A stretch of DNA of 52,600 bases, taken from positions 1 to 52,600 of the IMG/VR virus record IMGVR_UViG_3300009537_000015, one strand, 5' to 3'. The notes below the pieces were generated by a model. The model saw only the letters and a list, made by a program, of their open reading frames with translations, searched no databases and was not told where the DNA came from. Source of the stretch: a virus. A program made the translations under genes and the position numbers. Positions 14,512 through 22,646 of this stretch are shown here, piece after piece (position 1 is the first letter of the stretch; each line of letters starts with the position of its first letter).

Positions 14512-15079
14512 GACGAGAGAAGAGTCACCAGAACCAGAACAAAAGGTTGAACCTGCAATTCAACCGACGCCCCCTGTCGTTCCACAGGAGCCTAGAACCG
14601 AACGCATTTTATTGTCGGACGTAGACGCTTACGTTGCGGACAGGATGAAGTCACAGCCGAAGACGATTGAAGAAGTCGAGTCTTTGGTTAAAGAAGATGT
14701 TGGTGATAAACCGCATCGTCTAACACTTCCTCCCGAATTAGATGCGTATAGGAAAAAATTTGCCTTTCGGTGGCTATTCAAGCACAAACAGAACCTAGAT
14801 TATCAATGCGACGCCCGAGGATGGGTCTTAGTTAATAGACGCCATTTCGGAGAATTGCCGGAACACTTGTTTTCGGTAAATGGTTCCATTGAGCGGGGTG
14901 ATACTATTTTAGCTTTTATGCCCGTTCAAAAAGCAGAAGTCCTAAGAGAGGAACCGGGACAACAATCAATCGCAGCGATTCAGGGTCTGATGGAAAAACA
15001 CAAGAACAACCCCGCTTTCTACGCTCCTGAAGAAGTAAGAAAAACTGACGAGCTTGGAAACAAGGGGGTTATGATTTAA
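14504..15079 (+). CDS. Hypothetical head-region protein (191 aa)
   Basis: The ATG at 14504 overlaps the scaffold stop and follows AAGGAG. An earlier in-frame ATG at 14411 lies inside the scaffold gene and is not favoured. The N-terminus is Pro/Glu-rich and disordered. A folded middle part follows (LPPELDAYRKKFAFRWLFKH, RRHFGELPEHLF), with a mixed C-terminus. It lies between scaffold and capsid, so a head assembly or minor capsid role is likely. No family is recognised. Confidence 0.6.
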   Translation: MSKTREESPEPEQKVEPAIQPTPPVVPQEPRTERILLSDVDAYVADRMKSQPKTIEEVESLVKEDVGDKPHRLTLPPELDAYRKKFAFRWLFKHKQNLDYQCDARGWVLVNRRHFGELPEHLFSVNGSIERGDTILAFMPVQKAEVLREEPGQQSIAAIQGLMEKHKNNPAFYAPEEVRKTDELGNKGVMI

Positions 15080-15090
15080 GGAGAATATAA

Positions 15091-15708
15091 ATGGCAAACG
15101 ACGATGAAATTTCCGCACGCGGCGGTTTGTTGCCTGTAACGATGCCACACGGTAATATCCGTACCGGTCTCTACAAGGTGACAACTAATGCGACAGTGGG
15201 ATTCTTTATTGGTCAGCCCGTTGATCTTGACGCAAATGGCGGTGTTGTCGGTGCAGGTGTTACCGACGCGGCGTTTTTGCTCGGGTCTATTGTTGGGTTC
15301 ACCGATAATGAAAAAGCTCAATTGCCGTCCTCTTTAAACGATCTTACTGTTGGTCCGAGCCTTCCTGCCAATACGGATGGGTTCGCAATTGTTGCGGACG
15401 ATCCGAATCAAATCTTCCAAATTCAGGAAGATACTGGCGGATCGGCTTTAACTCGCAGTAATGTCGGGAATACGGCGCACTTTGTTCCGCGCACATCAAG
15501 TGGCAACACGACTACAGGGTATTCAACCGCAGAGTTGGATCGTAGCACGGCTGCCGCTGATACGGGCGGATCGCTGACCATTCTCGGTCTGGTTGATCGT
15601 ATGAATTCGGACGGTACTGATAATGACTTTGGAAACTTTGCGAAACTTCGCGTCAAGATCTTTCAGCATAGACTTGCTCATAGTTCTTGGCAGAGTCCCG
15701 CAATCTAA
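15091..15708 (+). CDS. Capsid decoration-like protein
   Basis: A 205-residue, Gly/Thr/Asp-rich, beta-dominated protein immediately upstream of the major capsid gene. This place and composition are typical of head decoration or head-fibre base proteins. It begins MANDDEISARGGLLPVTM. AAGGAG lies before the ATG. Function is inferred from position. Confidence 0.6.
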   Translation: MANDDEISARGGLLPVTMPHGNIRTGLYKVTTNATVGFFIGQPVDLDANGGVVGAGVTDAAFLLGSIVGFTDNEKAQLPSSLNDLTVGPSLPANTDGFAIVADDPNQIFQIQEDTGGSALTRSNVGNTAHFVPRTSSGNTTTGYSTAELDRSTAAADTGGSLTILGLVDRMNSDGTDNDFGNFAKLRVKIFQHRLAHSSWQSPAI

Positions 15709-15720
15709 CGGAGGACCTAA

Positions 15721-16641
15721 ATGAATAGAGCACAATTCAATAAATCAATCGTGCCTGGGCTCTTTGCGTTAGCGAAGTCATCGTATTCGTTGAAAAGTTC
15801 AGAAGCGATCTGGCGAAAGCTTGCGAAGGTTGCAAACTCTAATCGTGCATACGAAGAGGGCGCATACTTTGCAGGACTCGGGCTTCCTGTCGTAAAACCC
15901 GAAGGCCAGGAAATTACATACGACGATCATGTGCAGGGACCCACGAAACGGTGGAACCATCGCACCTATGGATTGGGAACCACGATCACTGAAGAATTGA
16001 TCGAGGACTCTCTCTATGGTGAGGTGCCGACCTCTATGCAGCAGCAAGTTAAAGAGATCGGTGACAGTTTCGCTGAACTTTGGGAAATCCTGGTTCATGA
16101 TATTTTCAATAACGGAACTAACACCAATAATCACACGGACGGTGAAGGTAATGCCATTTTCGGAACGACGCACACGCGGCTTCGGGGCGGAACATGGTCG
16201 AACCTTCTTACGCCCGCGTCTGATCTCTCCGCCACGGCGTTACAGACGGTGATCCAGGAATTTACGACGCAAAAAAATGATTCTGGAAAATTCCAAATCA
16301 TTAAGCCGAAAATCATGCTGGTTCATCCTAATAACGCTTGGAAGACATGGGAACTTTTGGAATCGAATTTCGATCCTGAAAGTGCGAACAACTCCATTAA
16401 TTCCATTCGTAAGTGGGGTCTTCAGCCGATGATTTCTCCGTTCTACACGGACACTGATGCTTTTACGCTTATTGCAGAGCCGTCTGACCCGAATTCGGGT
16501 ATTCGCGCCTACATGCGTAGAAAAGTCACGTTCGCTCAGGACGGTGATTTCGATACTGGTGATATGAAGTTCAAGGGAACGGCTCGTTTTTCTGTGGAAG
16601 TGAACAAGGCTAACAACATGTTTCACTCTGCGGGTGCCTAA
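15721..16641 (+). CDS. Major capsid protein
   Basis: A 306-residue protein with the pattern of HK97-fold coat proteins: a helical N-terminus, GLGTTITEELIEDSLYGEV as the start of the spine-helix region, a Gly/Asn-rich loop (NNGTNTNNHTDGEGNAIFG), a P-domain region KIMLVHPNNAWKTWELL, and a C-terminal VTFAQDGDFDTGDMKFKGTARF strand pair. Its place after scaffold and decoration genes agrees. A GC-rich hairpin follows directly, as often seen after highly expressed coat genes. Confidence 0.85.
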   Translation: MNRAQFNKSIVPGLFALAKSSYSLKSSEAIWRKLAKVANSNRAYEEGAYFAGLGLPVVKPEGQEITYDDHVQGPTKRWNHRTYGLGTTITEELIEDSLYGEVPTSMQQQVKEIGDSFAELWEILVHDIFNNGTNTNNHTDGEGNAIFGTTHTRLRGGTWSNLLTPASDLSATALQTVIQEFTTQKNDSGKFQIIKPKIMLVHPNNAWKTWELLESNFDPESANNSINSIRKWGLQPMISPFYTDTDAFTLIAEPSDPNSGIRAYMRRKVTFAQDGDFDTGDMKFKGTARFSVEVNKANNMFHSAGA

Positions 16642-16654
16642 CCTGTGGTGTAAT

Positions 16655-16676
16655 GGGGGGAGCTTCGGCTCCCCCC
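16655..16676 (+). terminator. UUCG hairpin after the capsid gene
   Basis: GGGGGGAGC-TTCG-GCTCCCCCC, a perfect 9-bp stem closed by the very stable UUCG tetraloop. No T tract follows, so it is more likely a partial terminator or an mRNA-stabilising 3' end than a full Rho-independent terminator. Confidence 0.6.
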
Positions 16677-16724
16677 CATCCTTAACGCAAGCCGCTTTCT
16701 TTAGTGCGGTAAAAGGGAGATAAG

Positions 16725-17153
16725 ATGTCAAATCCTACAAGATTCCCGGGAGGAATCAGTTTTATTTTGCCTCATTCCGAAGCTCGGAGCGGGGCGTTTA
16801 CATTTGTTGCGGGAGACACAACGCCAAGCGTTGCTGATGGTTCTTTGTTTTTTGCTGCAAATTCTGGAGTTACTGTATCTAAGTTTGACGGTGGGGAAAA
16901 GGGAAAAGTTATTTGGGTTTACGATCAGTTTGGGTTGCTGACTTTTGCGACCGGCGGACAGATTGTTTTAGCACCGACCCCCAGAACCACCACTGAAGGA
17001 TTGGCTATTAATACTGGCGCAACGATGCAGGTTGACGGAAGTGGCGCGACCACGACAGAAGTTACAGCGTCCTTGACGATGGCTTCTGATCAGGTGGTTA
17101 CGTTTCTTTTCACCGATTCTGCGCGATGTGTTCAGATTAACAAGCCTCAGTAA
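16725..17153 (+). CDS. Beta-rich virion protein (142 aa)
   Basis: Starts MSNPTRFPGGISFILPHS; rich in Gly, Thr and Val with alternating strands, as in fibre or decoration proteins. It opens the tail and surface gene series downstream of the coat gene. Its stop overlaps the next start as TAATG. No specific family is recognised. Confidence 0.6.
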   Translation: MSNPTRFPGGISFILPHSEARSGAFTFVAGDTTPSVADGSLFFAANSGVTVSKFDGGEKGKVIWVYDQFGLLTFATGGQIVLAPTPRTTTEGLAINTGATMQVDGSGATTTEVTASLTMASDQVVTFLFTDSARCVQINKPQ

Positions 17154-17731
17154 TGGCTAATTTCAGAGACCACACAAGAAGGGGTCAGTCGCGGTTTAAG
17201 AAAAGAAACAGTGACAGATCGGGTTTTACCTTTTTGGAACGTGAACTAATTAGAGATAATGGTTCACTTGTTGGTCCTGAAGAATTTGATTCCCCCCCTC
17301 CGTCCAATGAACCGCTTGGTGGAGAGGGGGACATTTCCCCCGGTGATGTTCGCGCAAACGATCAAAGCACCGAGACCCCTGATGACAAGAAGATTCCCAT
17401 CCAGTACGTAACGGCCGGAGGTGGCGTTACGGCAACTAGGAAGGTTTACAATTCCAGTCAGGAGGTTCTTTCTAGTAACTTCATACACATTGTTGGTTCC
17501 AACCAAACCGTTGATATTACAGCAAACCCTCAAATTTCTGCAGGTTCAGAGGGTGACAAATTAACTCTTTTGTGCGTGGGTTCTAACGTTATATTAAACG
17601 ACGGAAATGGTTTGAGTCTGAGAAAAACGTTTAACATGGATTCGGGAGCAATTATAAATCTTTACTACACAAGCGCGAACACGGTTTGGCACGAGCTTTC
17701 AAGGGGGCATCAGCACAGGAGTTTTGTTTAG
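17153..17731 (+). CDS. Virion surface protein with fibre-type C-terminal domain
   Basis: 192 residues: a basic N-terminus, a Pro/Asp-rich linker, then a C-terminal beta domain (about residues 105-185). The domain shows the recurring phage pattern VDITANPQISAGSEGDKLTL, LNDGNGLSL and a closing TVWHELSRG strand. This domain is common in tail-fibre and head-surface proteins. It overlaps the next gene by one base (TAGTG). Confidence 0.62.
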   Translation: MANFRDHTRRGQSRFKKRNSDRSGFTFLERELIRDNGSLVGPEEFDSPPPSNEPLGGEGDISPGDVRANDQSTETPDDKKIPIQYVTAGGGVTATRKVYNSSQEVLSSNFIHIVGSNQTVDITANPQISAGSEGDKLTLLCVGSNVILNDGNGLSLRKTFNMDSGAIINLYYTSANTVWHELSRGHQHRSFV

Positions 17732-18030
17732 TGACAATTTATGAATACACGACAAGCCTCACAGCAAAGCTAGGTTCTGTCGCGTCCTCAACTCTAAACA
17801 TCCCTGGGGGTCTTCTTAGACACGTTTTAGTAAGGGCGAACACAGACACGACTCAATTTTTATTATCTATAAGCAACAGCAGAAGTGATAACGTTGTGGA
17901 TTACGGGGTTCATACTTGTGAGGTAAACGACTGGGACATTACGCTCCCCGTAACTGGGGTTTATACGGTAACAATAAAAAACGCATCTAAAGACGACACC
18001 TTTAGGATTCAACTGGGGATACAGGAATGA
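17731..18030 (+). CDS. Small beta-sandwich virion protein, paralogue A1
   Basis: A GTG start in a TAGTG junction, AGGAG ten bases upstream; 99 residues beginning VTIYEYTTSLTAKLGS. It is clearly paralogous to the protein at 20334-20636: both run TIYE(Y/H)-T-S, LN(I/V)PGGLL, VL(V/I)RA-TDTT, YG(V/F)H(T/S)CE(V/I)ND and VGVY. It is the first member of a three-gene block repeated downstream. Confidence 0.65.
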   Translation: MTIYEYTTSLTAKLGSVASSTLNIPGGLLRHVLVRANTDTTQFLLSISNSRSDNVVDYGVHTCEVNDWDITLPVTGVYTVTIKNASKDDTFRIQLGIQE

Positions 18031-18203
18031 TTTGGAGAGACAGAAAAAAAGATTACATGGACGGTTTTAAGGATGGATTTTTGAAAGCTTGGGACCAGAT
18101 GATGCCTTTGATGTTAGAGGGCGTAGAGTTACAAAAAAAACAAATATATAAATTGGCAATAGAGGAAAACTTGAGGTCAATGTCTGATGGGGACAAACTT
18201 TAA
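18027..18203 (+). CDS. Small helical protein, paralogue B1 (58 aa)
   Basis: Starts MIWRDRKKDYMDGFKDGF and is ATGA-coupled to the previous gene. Its GFLKAWDQMMPLM segment and MSDGDKL end match the C-terminal part of the protein at 20584-21087 (GFSKAWDMMMPII, MNNGHKLS), which carries an added coiled coil. It is the second member of the duplicated block. Confidence 0.6.
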   Translation: MIWRDRKKDYMDGFKDGFLKAWDQMMPLMLEGVELQKKQIYKLAIEENLRSMSDGDKL

Positions 18204-18423
18204 ATTCGCCAAACCAACCTTAAATAGGGACGGGACAACGGATTCTATTCCGTTTTTGGGTAGGGTTGTGGTCAGCCAGTCCGGCGGTTATGAGGTTTTA
18301 AATTTGGGCTTAGACATTTATACAAGATTGCGACACATAGAGCAAGAGCTAAAGAAAGCTAATATTTATCACGCCGTCGCAAATGACTTTGTTGTTGAAA
18401 ACGCTGACGTGGAGGTTGATTAA
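18187..18423 (+). CDS. Small virion protein, block member C1 (78 aa)
   Basis: Starts MGTNFKFAKPTLNRDG and overlaps the previous gene by 17 bp. Only the MGTN start and the relative position are shared with the protein at 21068; the rest has diverged or been replaced. Beta-type N-terminal half, helical middle. Function unknown. Confidence 0.55.
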   Translation: MGTNFKFAKPTLNRDGTTDSIPFLGRVVVSQSGGYEVLNLGLDIYTRLRHIEQELKKANIYHAVANDFVVENADVEVD

Positions 18424-19056
18424 ATGTCTGAAATAATCGCAGATGGAACTGGCAAGGGACACAAGGCCAAAGTCACAAAGGACAATAGGCAGCTCGGAGA
18501 AGTTATTTCAGAGCCCATTGCATCAGAGAGAAGCCGTTCGGGAAAGCTCTGGGGGTTGGGGACTGGGTCGATCTCTGTTAACTCGGGGATGACTTTGGGA
18601 TCTGTTTTATGGTTTAAAAACAATTATTCTGATCAGGACATTTATGTTGAAAAAATAATCTATGGCTGGAATGGTGGGACTGCGTCGAGGAACGTCACTT
18701 GTTTTAATTCGATTCACTACAATACGGACGAACCTGGGGCGAACAGAGCCTCAGCATCTCCACAAATAGAAAACATCGGGAAATCTGGCACGAGTAGCCC
18801 AGTGACAGATTCAGATGTCACGGCCTGGAAATGGGACGGGACGGGGACCCTCGGCATGACGGATACTGGCGGTGGGTTTGCACAGATCCCCAACAGGGTT
18901 GCTATTGGGGACACCGAAAAGCCGATTGATGGACAGATTATTTTAGCCCCTGGCAACAGCATGGAAATGCGGGTTATTCCAGAGGAGGATGGATTGTTCC
19001 AGGTTAGCGTAGTTTATTATACGGCAAAAGCAAATGTCGGAAGGTCGGGTGAATAA
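18424..19056 (+). CDS. Virion protein with DGxGKG N-terminal motif (1)
   Basis: 210 residues starting MSEIIADGTGKGHKAKVTKD. The N-terminal pattern I-x-DG-x-GKG-x-x-A-x-VT-x-DNR is shared with the next two proteins and likely forms a common attachment strand. The rest is a beta-rich domain with conserved Gly and Trp (KIIYGWNGGTASRNV, PGNSMEMRVIPEEDG). Probably a structural protein of the tail or capsid surface. Confidence 0.6.
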   Translation: MSEIIADGTGKGHKAKVTKDNRQLGEVISEPIASERSRSGKLWGLGTGSISVNSGMTLGSVLWFKNNYSDQDIYVEKIIYGWNGGTASRNVTCFNSIHYNTDEPGANRASASPQIENIGKSGTSSPVTDSDVTAWKWDGTGTLGMTDTGGGFAQIPNRVAIGDTEKPIDGQIILAPGNSMEMRVIPEEDGLFQVSVVYYTAKANVGRSGE

Positions 19057-19607
19057 TGGGACTAATCATTGATGATGGAAAAGGAGATGGGGCATCTGCC
19101 GGGGTAACGAACGACAATCGTTTACAGGTTGAGTCGAAAAGCAATGTTCGCGGTTTTTATGTGTCCAGAGATGAGGAAAGATTGTTTAACGTCGTGTTTG
19201 AACAGTCATCCTCGGCTGCAGGCAATTATGTTGGGTACATGAAAAACACGTCTACCACAAGACGTCTAATAATTGATCTCGCTAGATTACAGGCAGATAG
19301 CGCGGCTATTTGGAAAATTTATTCAGCGACAGGGACTGCTACGGGTGGGATAACAGCAACAGCAAAAAACATGAACCTAGAAAGTGCCTTAACACCCGAA
19401 GCGACACTGTTACAATACAACGTTGGTGGGTTTGTCGCGAGCAGTGCATTAATAGCAAGTGAGCGGCACCCAGCCAACACAAGCTCCGTAGTTCCGTTTG
19501 ACGACACTCTTATACTTGGACAAAACAACGCCGTTGCGTTCCAATACAATTCAGGGGTTACTGGAAAAGCGTCTGTTACGGTCAGGTTCTATTATGAGGA
19601 CGTATGA
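19056..19607 (+). CDS. Virion protein with DGxGKG N-terminal motif (2)
   Basis: 183 residues starting MGLIIDDGKGDGASAGVTND, continuing NRLQVES. It has the same N-terminal motif as its upstream neighbour and a separate beta-sandwich-like body (YVGYMKNTSTTRRLIIDLAR, NNAVAFQYNSG). It is joined by a TAATG overlap. Probably one of a set of exchangeable surface proteins sharing one docking site. Confidence 0.6.
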   Translation: MGLIIDDGKGDGASAGVTNDNRLQVESKSNVRGFYVSRDEERLFNVVFEQSSSAAGNYVGYMKNTSTTRRLIIDLARLQADSAAIWKIYSATGTATGGITATAKNMNLESALTPEATLLQYNVGGFVASSALIASERHPANTSSVVPFDDTLILGQNNAVAFQYNSGVTGKASVTVRFYYEDV

Positions 19608-20038
19608 GCTATCCAACTCAGATCATAGACGGGGGCGGTGAAAAAAATAAAGCAACGGTAACAAGATTGGGGCAATTGGTTGTGTCGCCCGTCTCTTATG
19701 ATGACACCGTTTTTAATGAACTTGCAGCAGCAAATACGGCTTATAATTTTTACGGACCAAAAGTAAACAAACAATTCATTATAACGGGGTTTATAGCAAA
19801 GGCGGATAAGCAGGTAAGCTCGACAGTAGATGCGGATGTCGTCATTTACGAAGCAATCGCCGCTGATACCACGGCGTCTACAAAGACGTTGTTTAGGTCG
19901 GCCATGGTGCAGGGCGACCAAGTGGAGGCCCTGCCCTTGAACATAAAGGTTTCCAATGGCGTCTACGTAAACGCAAAGACAACCGACGATGATATACACA
20001 TGACCATAATGGGATATTACATTAATAAAATAGATTAG
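19604..20038 (+). CDS. Virion protein with DGxGKG N-terminal motif (3)
   Basis: 144 residues starting MSYPTQIIDGGGEKNKATVT, then RLGQLVVSPVSYDD. A shorter version of the same N-terminal motif with a new beta-rich C-terminal domain. It is ATGA-coupled to its neighbour. Function inferred from context only. Confidence 0.58.
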   Translation: MSYPTQIIDGGGEKNKATVTRLGQLVVSPVSYDDTVFNELAAANTAYNFYGPKVNKQFIITGFIAKADKQVSSTVDADVVIYEAIAADTTASTKTLFRSAMVQGDQVEALPLNIKVSNGVYVNAKTTDDDIHMTIMGYYINKID

Positions 20039-20046
20039 GAGAAAAG

Positions 20047-20337
20047 ATGGCTAACAGAATTGCTGGAAACGTTTATATTCTTGACACGGCCTCAGGGAAT
20101 GTAACGATTCCTTGGCCCGGTAAAATGAAAATCGAGAGCGTCCTGTTTTGGGCGTCTACAACCGCCGGAAGACTTATACTGACTGAGGCGTCTACGGCCG
20201 ATGCGATTGTTAGCCTTGGGATGCCAGAGGTTGGTGTCGGCGGGGGAAATAACGGGCAGTACCTCGGAGGGGTTGAGGTTCAGGAACTCAAGGTTCTCAC
20301 CCTTACGGCCGGAACAGCGTGGTTGTATCTTAAATGA
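20047..20337 (+). CDS. Small beta-rich virion protein (96 aa)
   Basis: Starts MANRIAGNVYILDTASGNVT. A compact, glycine-rich, all-beta pattern. AGGAG precedes the ATG, and the stop overlaps the next gene as ATGA. It stands just before the second copy of the duplicated three-gene block. No family is recognised. Confidence 0.58.
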   Translation: MANRIAGNVYILDTASGNVTIPWPGKMKIESVLFWASTTAGRLILTEASTADAIVSLGMPEVGVGGGNNGQYLGGVEVQELKVLTLTAGTAWLYLK

Positions 20338-20636
20338 CGATTTATGAGCACAGAACGTCTCAGACAGCTTCTTCTGGGAGCGTTTCTAGTTACACCCTGA
20401 ACGTTCCCGGCGGTCTTTTAAAGCAGGTTCTAATTAGAGCCAGAACAGACACGACCGTATTCAGATTTAATCTGACTGACAACAAAGGGATTGTTCGTTT
20501 GAATTACGGATTTCACTCTTGCGAAATCAACGACGTAAATGTTGAGTTCCCAATCGTTGGTGTTTACAGCGCCAACATAACAAATGCGAGTCCAAATGAT
20601 ACGTTTGATATTATCCTTGCCGTTCAAGAAAACTAA
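20334..20636 (+). CDS. Small beta-sandwich virion protein, paralogue A2
   Basis: 100 residues beginning MTIYEHRTSQTASSGSVSSY. It is paralogous over its whole length to 17731-18030, with shared TIYE, LN-x-PGGLL, TDTT, CE(V/I)ND and VGVY positions. Identity at the protein level is moderate, so the duplication is not recent. It begins the second copy of the block. Confidence 0.65.
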   Translation: MTIYEHRTSQTASSGSVSSYTLNVPGGLLKQVLIRARTDTTVFRFNLTDNKGIVRLNYGFHSCEINDVNVEFPIVGVYSANITNASPNDTFDIILAVQEN

Positions 20637-21087
20637 AGAAAAGATTCTCAAAGCTCTTGAGGAGGACGTTAAGAAATCTCACTGGGAGAAATTAAAACTT
20701 CTTTGTGAACGATGTGACGCGGAACTTGTCTCTAAAAGGAAAGAATACGAGATCAAGTCTTTGGAGATGGAAAATGAAATTAATAAGAAACGGTTTGAAC
20801 AGGATTGTCGAGACCAAGAATTAGACGCTCTTAAGAAACGTGCTGAGGATAAGAGGATTGAGTTGGAGTCTGTTAACAAGGAGCTTCTTGACCAAATTAG
20901 GTTGATCGAGGCCAAGTCATCTCCCTCAGGCGTGTGGGCGCAGGCGTTTTCTATGGGCTTTTCTAAGGCTTGGGACATGATGATGCCGATCATTAACAAG
21001 GGCATCGAAAAGCGCGAAGAATCTATTTCCGAACGCGCCATCGAGGGCGTTTTGAGAGGAATGAACAATGGGCACAAATTATCGTAG
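20584..21087 (+). CDS. Coiled-coil virion protein, paralogue B2
   Basis: A 167-residue maximum frame: a long coiled coil (about residues 15-115, Glu/Lys/Leu-rich) followed by AFSMGFSKAWDMMMPIINKG and an end in MNNGHKLS that is homologous to the 58-residue protein at 18027. The start is uncertain: the ATG at 20584 lies inside the previous gene with no clear ribosome-binding site, and an ATG at 20596 and a downstream TTG are also open. Confidence 0.58.
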   Translation: MRVQMIRLILSLPFKKTKEKILKALEEDVKKSHWEKLKLLCERCDAELVSKRKEYEIKSLEMENEINKKRFEQDCRDQELDALKKRAEDKRIELESVNKELLDQIRLIEAKSSPSGVWAQAFSMGFSKAWDMMMPIINKGIEKREESISERAIEGVLRGMNNGHKLS

Positions 21088-21385
21088 GGACAATCTGTCG
21101 GCCCATTTTGCGAGCACTTTAACAACTCGCTTGATCGACATTACGACAGGTGCCGCGACCCAAGTGTGTGCGTCTACCGGGGCCGTTGGGATGCGCGTAA
21201 CGAACGTTGGGGAAACGGACATCACTTGGGGTGATTCCAGCATAGTGGCCCAAAGTGGCGGGTTATTGTTTTATGCGTCTGAGGAATGTTTTGACAATAT
21301 CCGAGATGATTTTTGTTTGTTTTTTAGGGCGCTTTCTTCAGGCACGTCAGTTGTTGGAAAAGTTGCAGTAACGGAATTCGGCTAA
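21068..21385 (+). CDS. Virion protein, block member C2 (105 aa)
   Basis: Starts MGTNYRRDNLSAHFASTLTT and overlaps the previous gene by 20 bp, the same arrangement as at 18187. Its body (AVGMRVTNVGETDITWGDSS) is a small beta domain seen in other phage surface proteins. The stop overlaps the next start as TAATG. Confidence 0.6.
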   Translation: MGTNYRRDNLSAHFASTLTTRLIDITTGAATQVCASTGAVGMRVTNVGETDITWGDSSIVAQSGGLLFYASEECFDNIRDDFCLFFRALSSGTSVVGKVAVTEFG

Positions 21386-22263
21386 TGAGAAAAGATCCGT
21401 CGTTAAAGGTGTCTAATTCGGCGGGTACGTTTTCTAAACGGCCTGTTTTAGAGCTTGTTCTTTCTGGGGGAACCCTCACCGATTTGGGGCAATCGAGGGT
21501 CCTATATGAACCCCCTGCGGGGGGTGGTGCTAGTACCGCTGGGTTGATGGAGCAGTTAACGTTCCCCCTTGGAATTAATAGTGGTGGGACGGGGTTAGCG
21601 TCCGTTATATCAGCAACTAATCTTATTGGATTTAGTTCTTCTGACACAACTAAGCTTGATAGTTACAGGTTTGTCGGAAGTAACAATACTGCCATATTTA
21701 GGGTTGGAACCAGTTATGTCATTAGCACAACGACTTCCGGGGCTGCGGCGGGTGTCCAGTATGCCGCGACGGGGAATCAGTACGTTACCCTGGCTCTTGC
21801 TGGGGATTTAACTGCTGAACGAGTTTTGAGGGGGTCAACGGGTCTGACGCTTGCTGACGAGGGTGCGAATAATGATGTTCAATTGTCCGTAAACACAAAC
21901 GTTAGGGACAAACAGTTTTCTTTTTTTGGAGCTGGAAATCTAACTGGCGGGAAAGATTTTGAAACGGCCAGGGTTTATGTCCCGTTCAACATGCAGGTTT
22001 TAGATATTCGTTTGGCTCTTGGGACATCTTCGGCGGGTTCTAGTTTTGATGGAACGGTTAATATATTTGGAACTCCGAGTGGGAACGCGGTTGTTGTGGG
22101 TTCAGCCATTATTGCAGCTGGACAGTTTGTCGGAAGCAATAACACGACTTTCACAACAGGCACGATTCACGCGGGAAGTTGGCTTGGGATAGCCGTGACA
22201 AAGTCGGGATCAAGTGTTGCCGGAAGCAATTTGACGGTTAATCTCATTACGAGGACGTCTTGA
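21385..22263 (+). CDS. Tail-fibre-like protein (292 aa)
   Basis: Gly/Ser/Thr-rich with fibre-type repeats: FPLGINSGGTGLASVISATN is the common INxGGTG fibre motif, and LTLADEGANNDVQLSVNT follows. The C-terminal half (about residues 170-292) is a beta-sandwich with SFFGAGNLTGGKDFETARVY. It probably forms a receptor-contacting or capsid-attached fibre. Confidence 0.68.
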   Translation: MRKDPSLKVSNSAGTFSKRPVLELVLSGGTLTDLGQSRVLYEPPAGGGASTAGLMEQLTFPLGINSGGTGLASVISATNLIGFSSSDTTKLDSYRFVGSNNTAIFRVGTSYVISTTTSGAAAGVQYAATGNQYVTLALAGDLTAERVLRGSTGLTLADEGANNDVQLSVNTNVRDKQFSFFGAGNLTGGKDFETARVYVPFNMQVLDIRLALGTSSAGSSFDGTVNIFGTPSGNAVVVGSAIIAAGQFVGSNNTTFTTGTIHAGSWLGIAVTKSGSSVAGSNLTVNLITRTS

Positions 22264-22646
22264 AAAGATATTATGAATGTCCAGTTAAAAAATATGTTGT
22301 CAACGGCAAAGATATTTGGCGGGCCAAAATTACTGAGTACGGCTATTCGTATCTTGCGGAGATCCCCACTGGAGAAGATGGAAAGCCTAAATACGATTGG
22401 ACAATTATTCACGTGGAATCTGATGACTGGACGGATTTGGAAAATGACCCTGATTTTGTGTTTATTGCGGATAATCCAGGCCTAGATGATAGCGTTCGCG
22501 TTCCTAATGCGTTAAGGGGAAGGATGGCGTCTAGGGGGGTTGTGTTGAGGGGAAGGATGAAGAAACGGGATCTTGTCTCAGCGGTAGGCAAGAGATTGTC
22601 GGAAAAGTTTAATGTTGATGATTTTAAGGTGGCTCCTTGGCGCTAA
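22260..22646 (+). CDS. Hypothetical virion-associated protein (128 aa)
   Basis: A TTG start overlapping the previous stop (TTGA), preceded by GAGG. It starts MKRYYECPVKKYVVNGKDIW; mixed beta N-terminus and basic C-terminus (RGRMKKRDLVSAVGKRLSEK). Its place between fibre-like genes suggests a structural or assembly role. No family is recognised. Confidence 0.55.
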   Translation: MKRYYECPVKKYVVNGKDIWRAKITEYGYSYLAEIPTGEDGKPKYDWTIIHVESDDWTDLENDPDFVFIADNPGLDDSVRVPNALRGRMASRGVVLRGRMKKRDLVSAVGKRLSEKFNVDDFKVAPWR

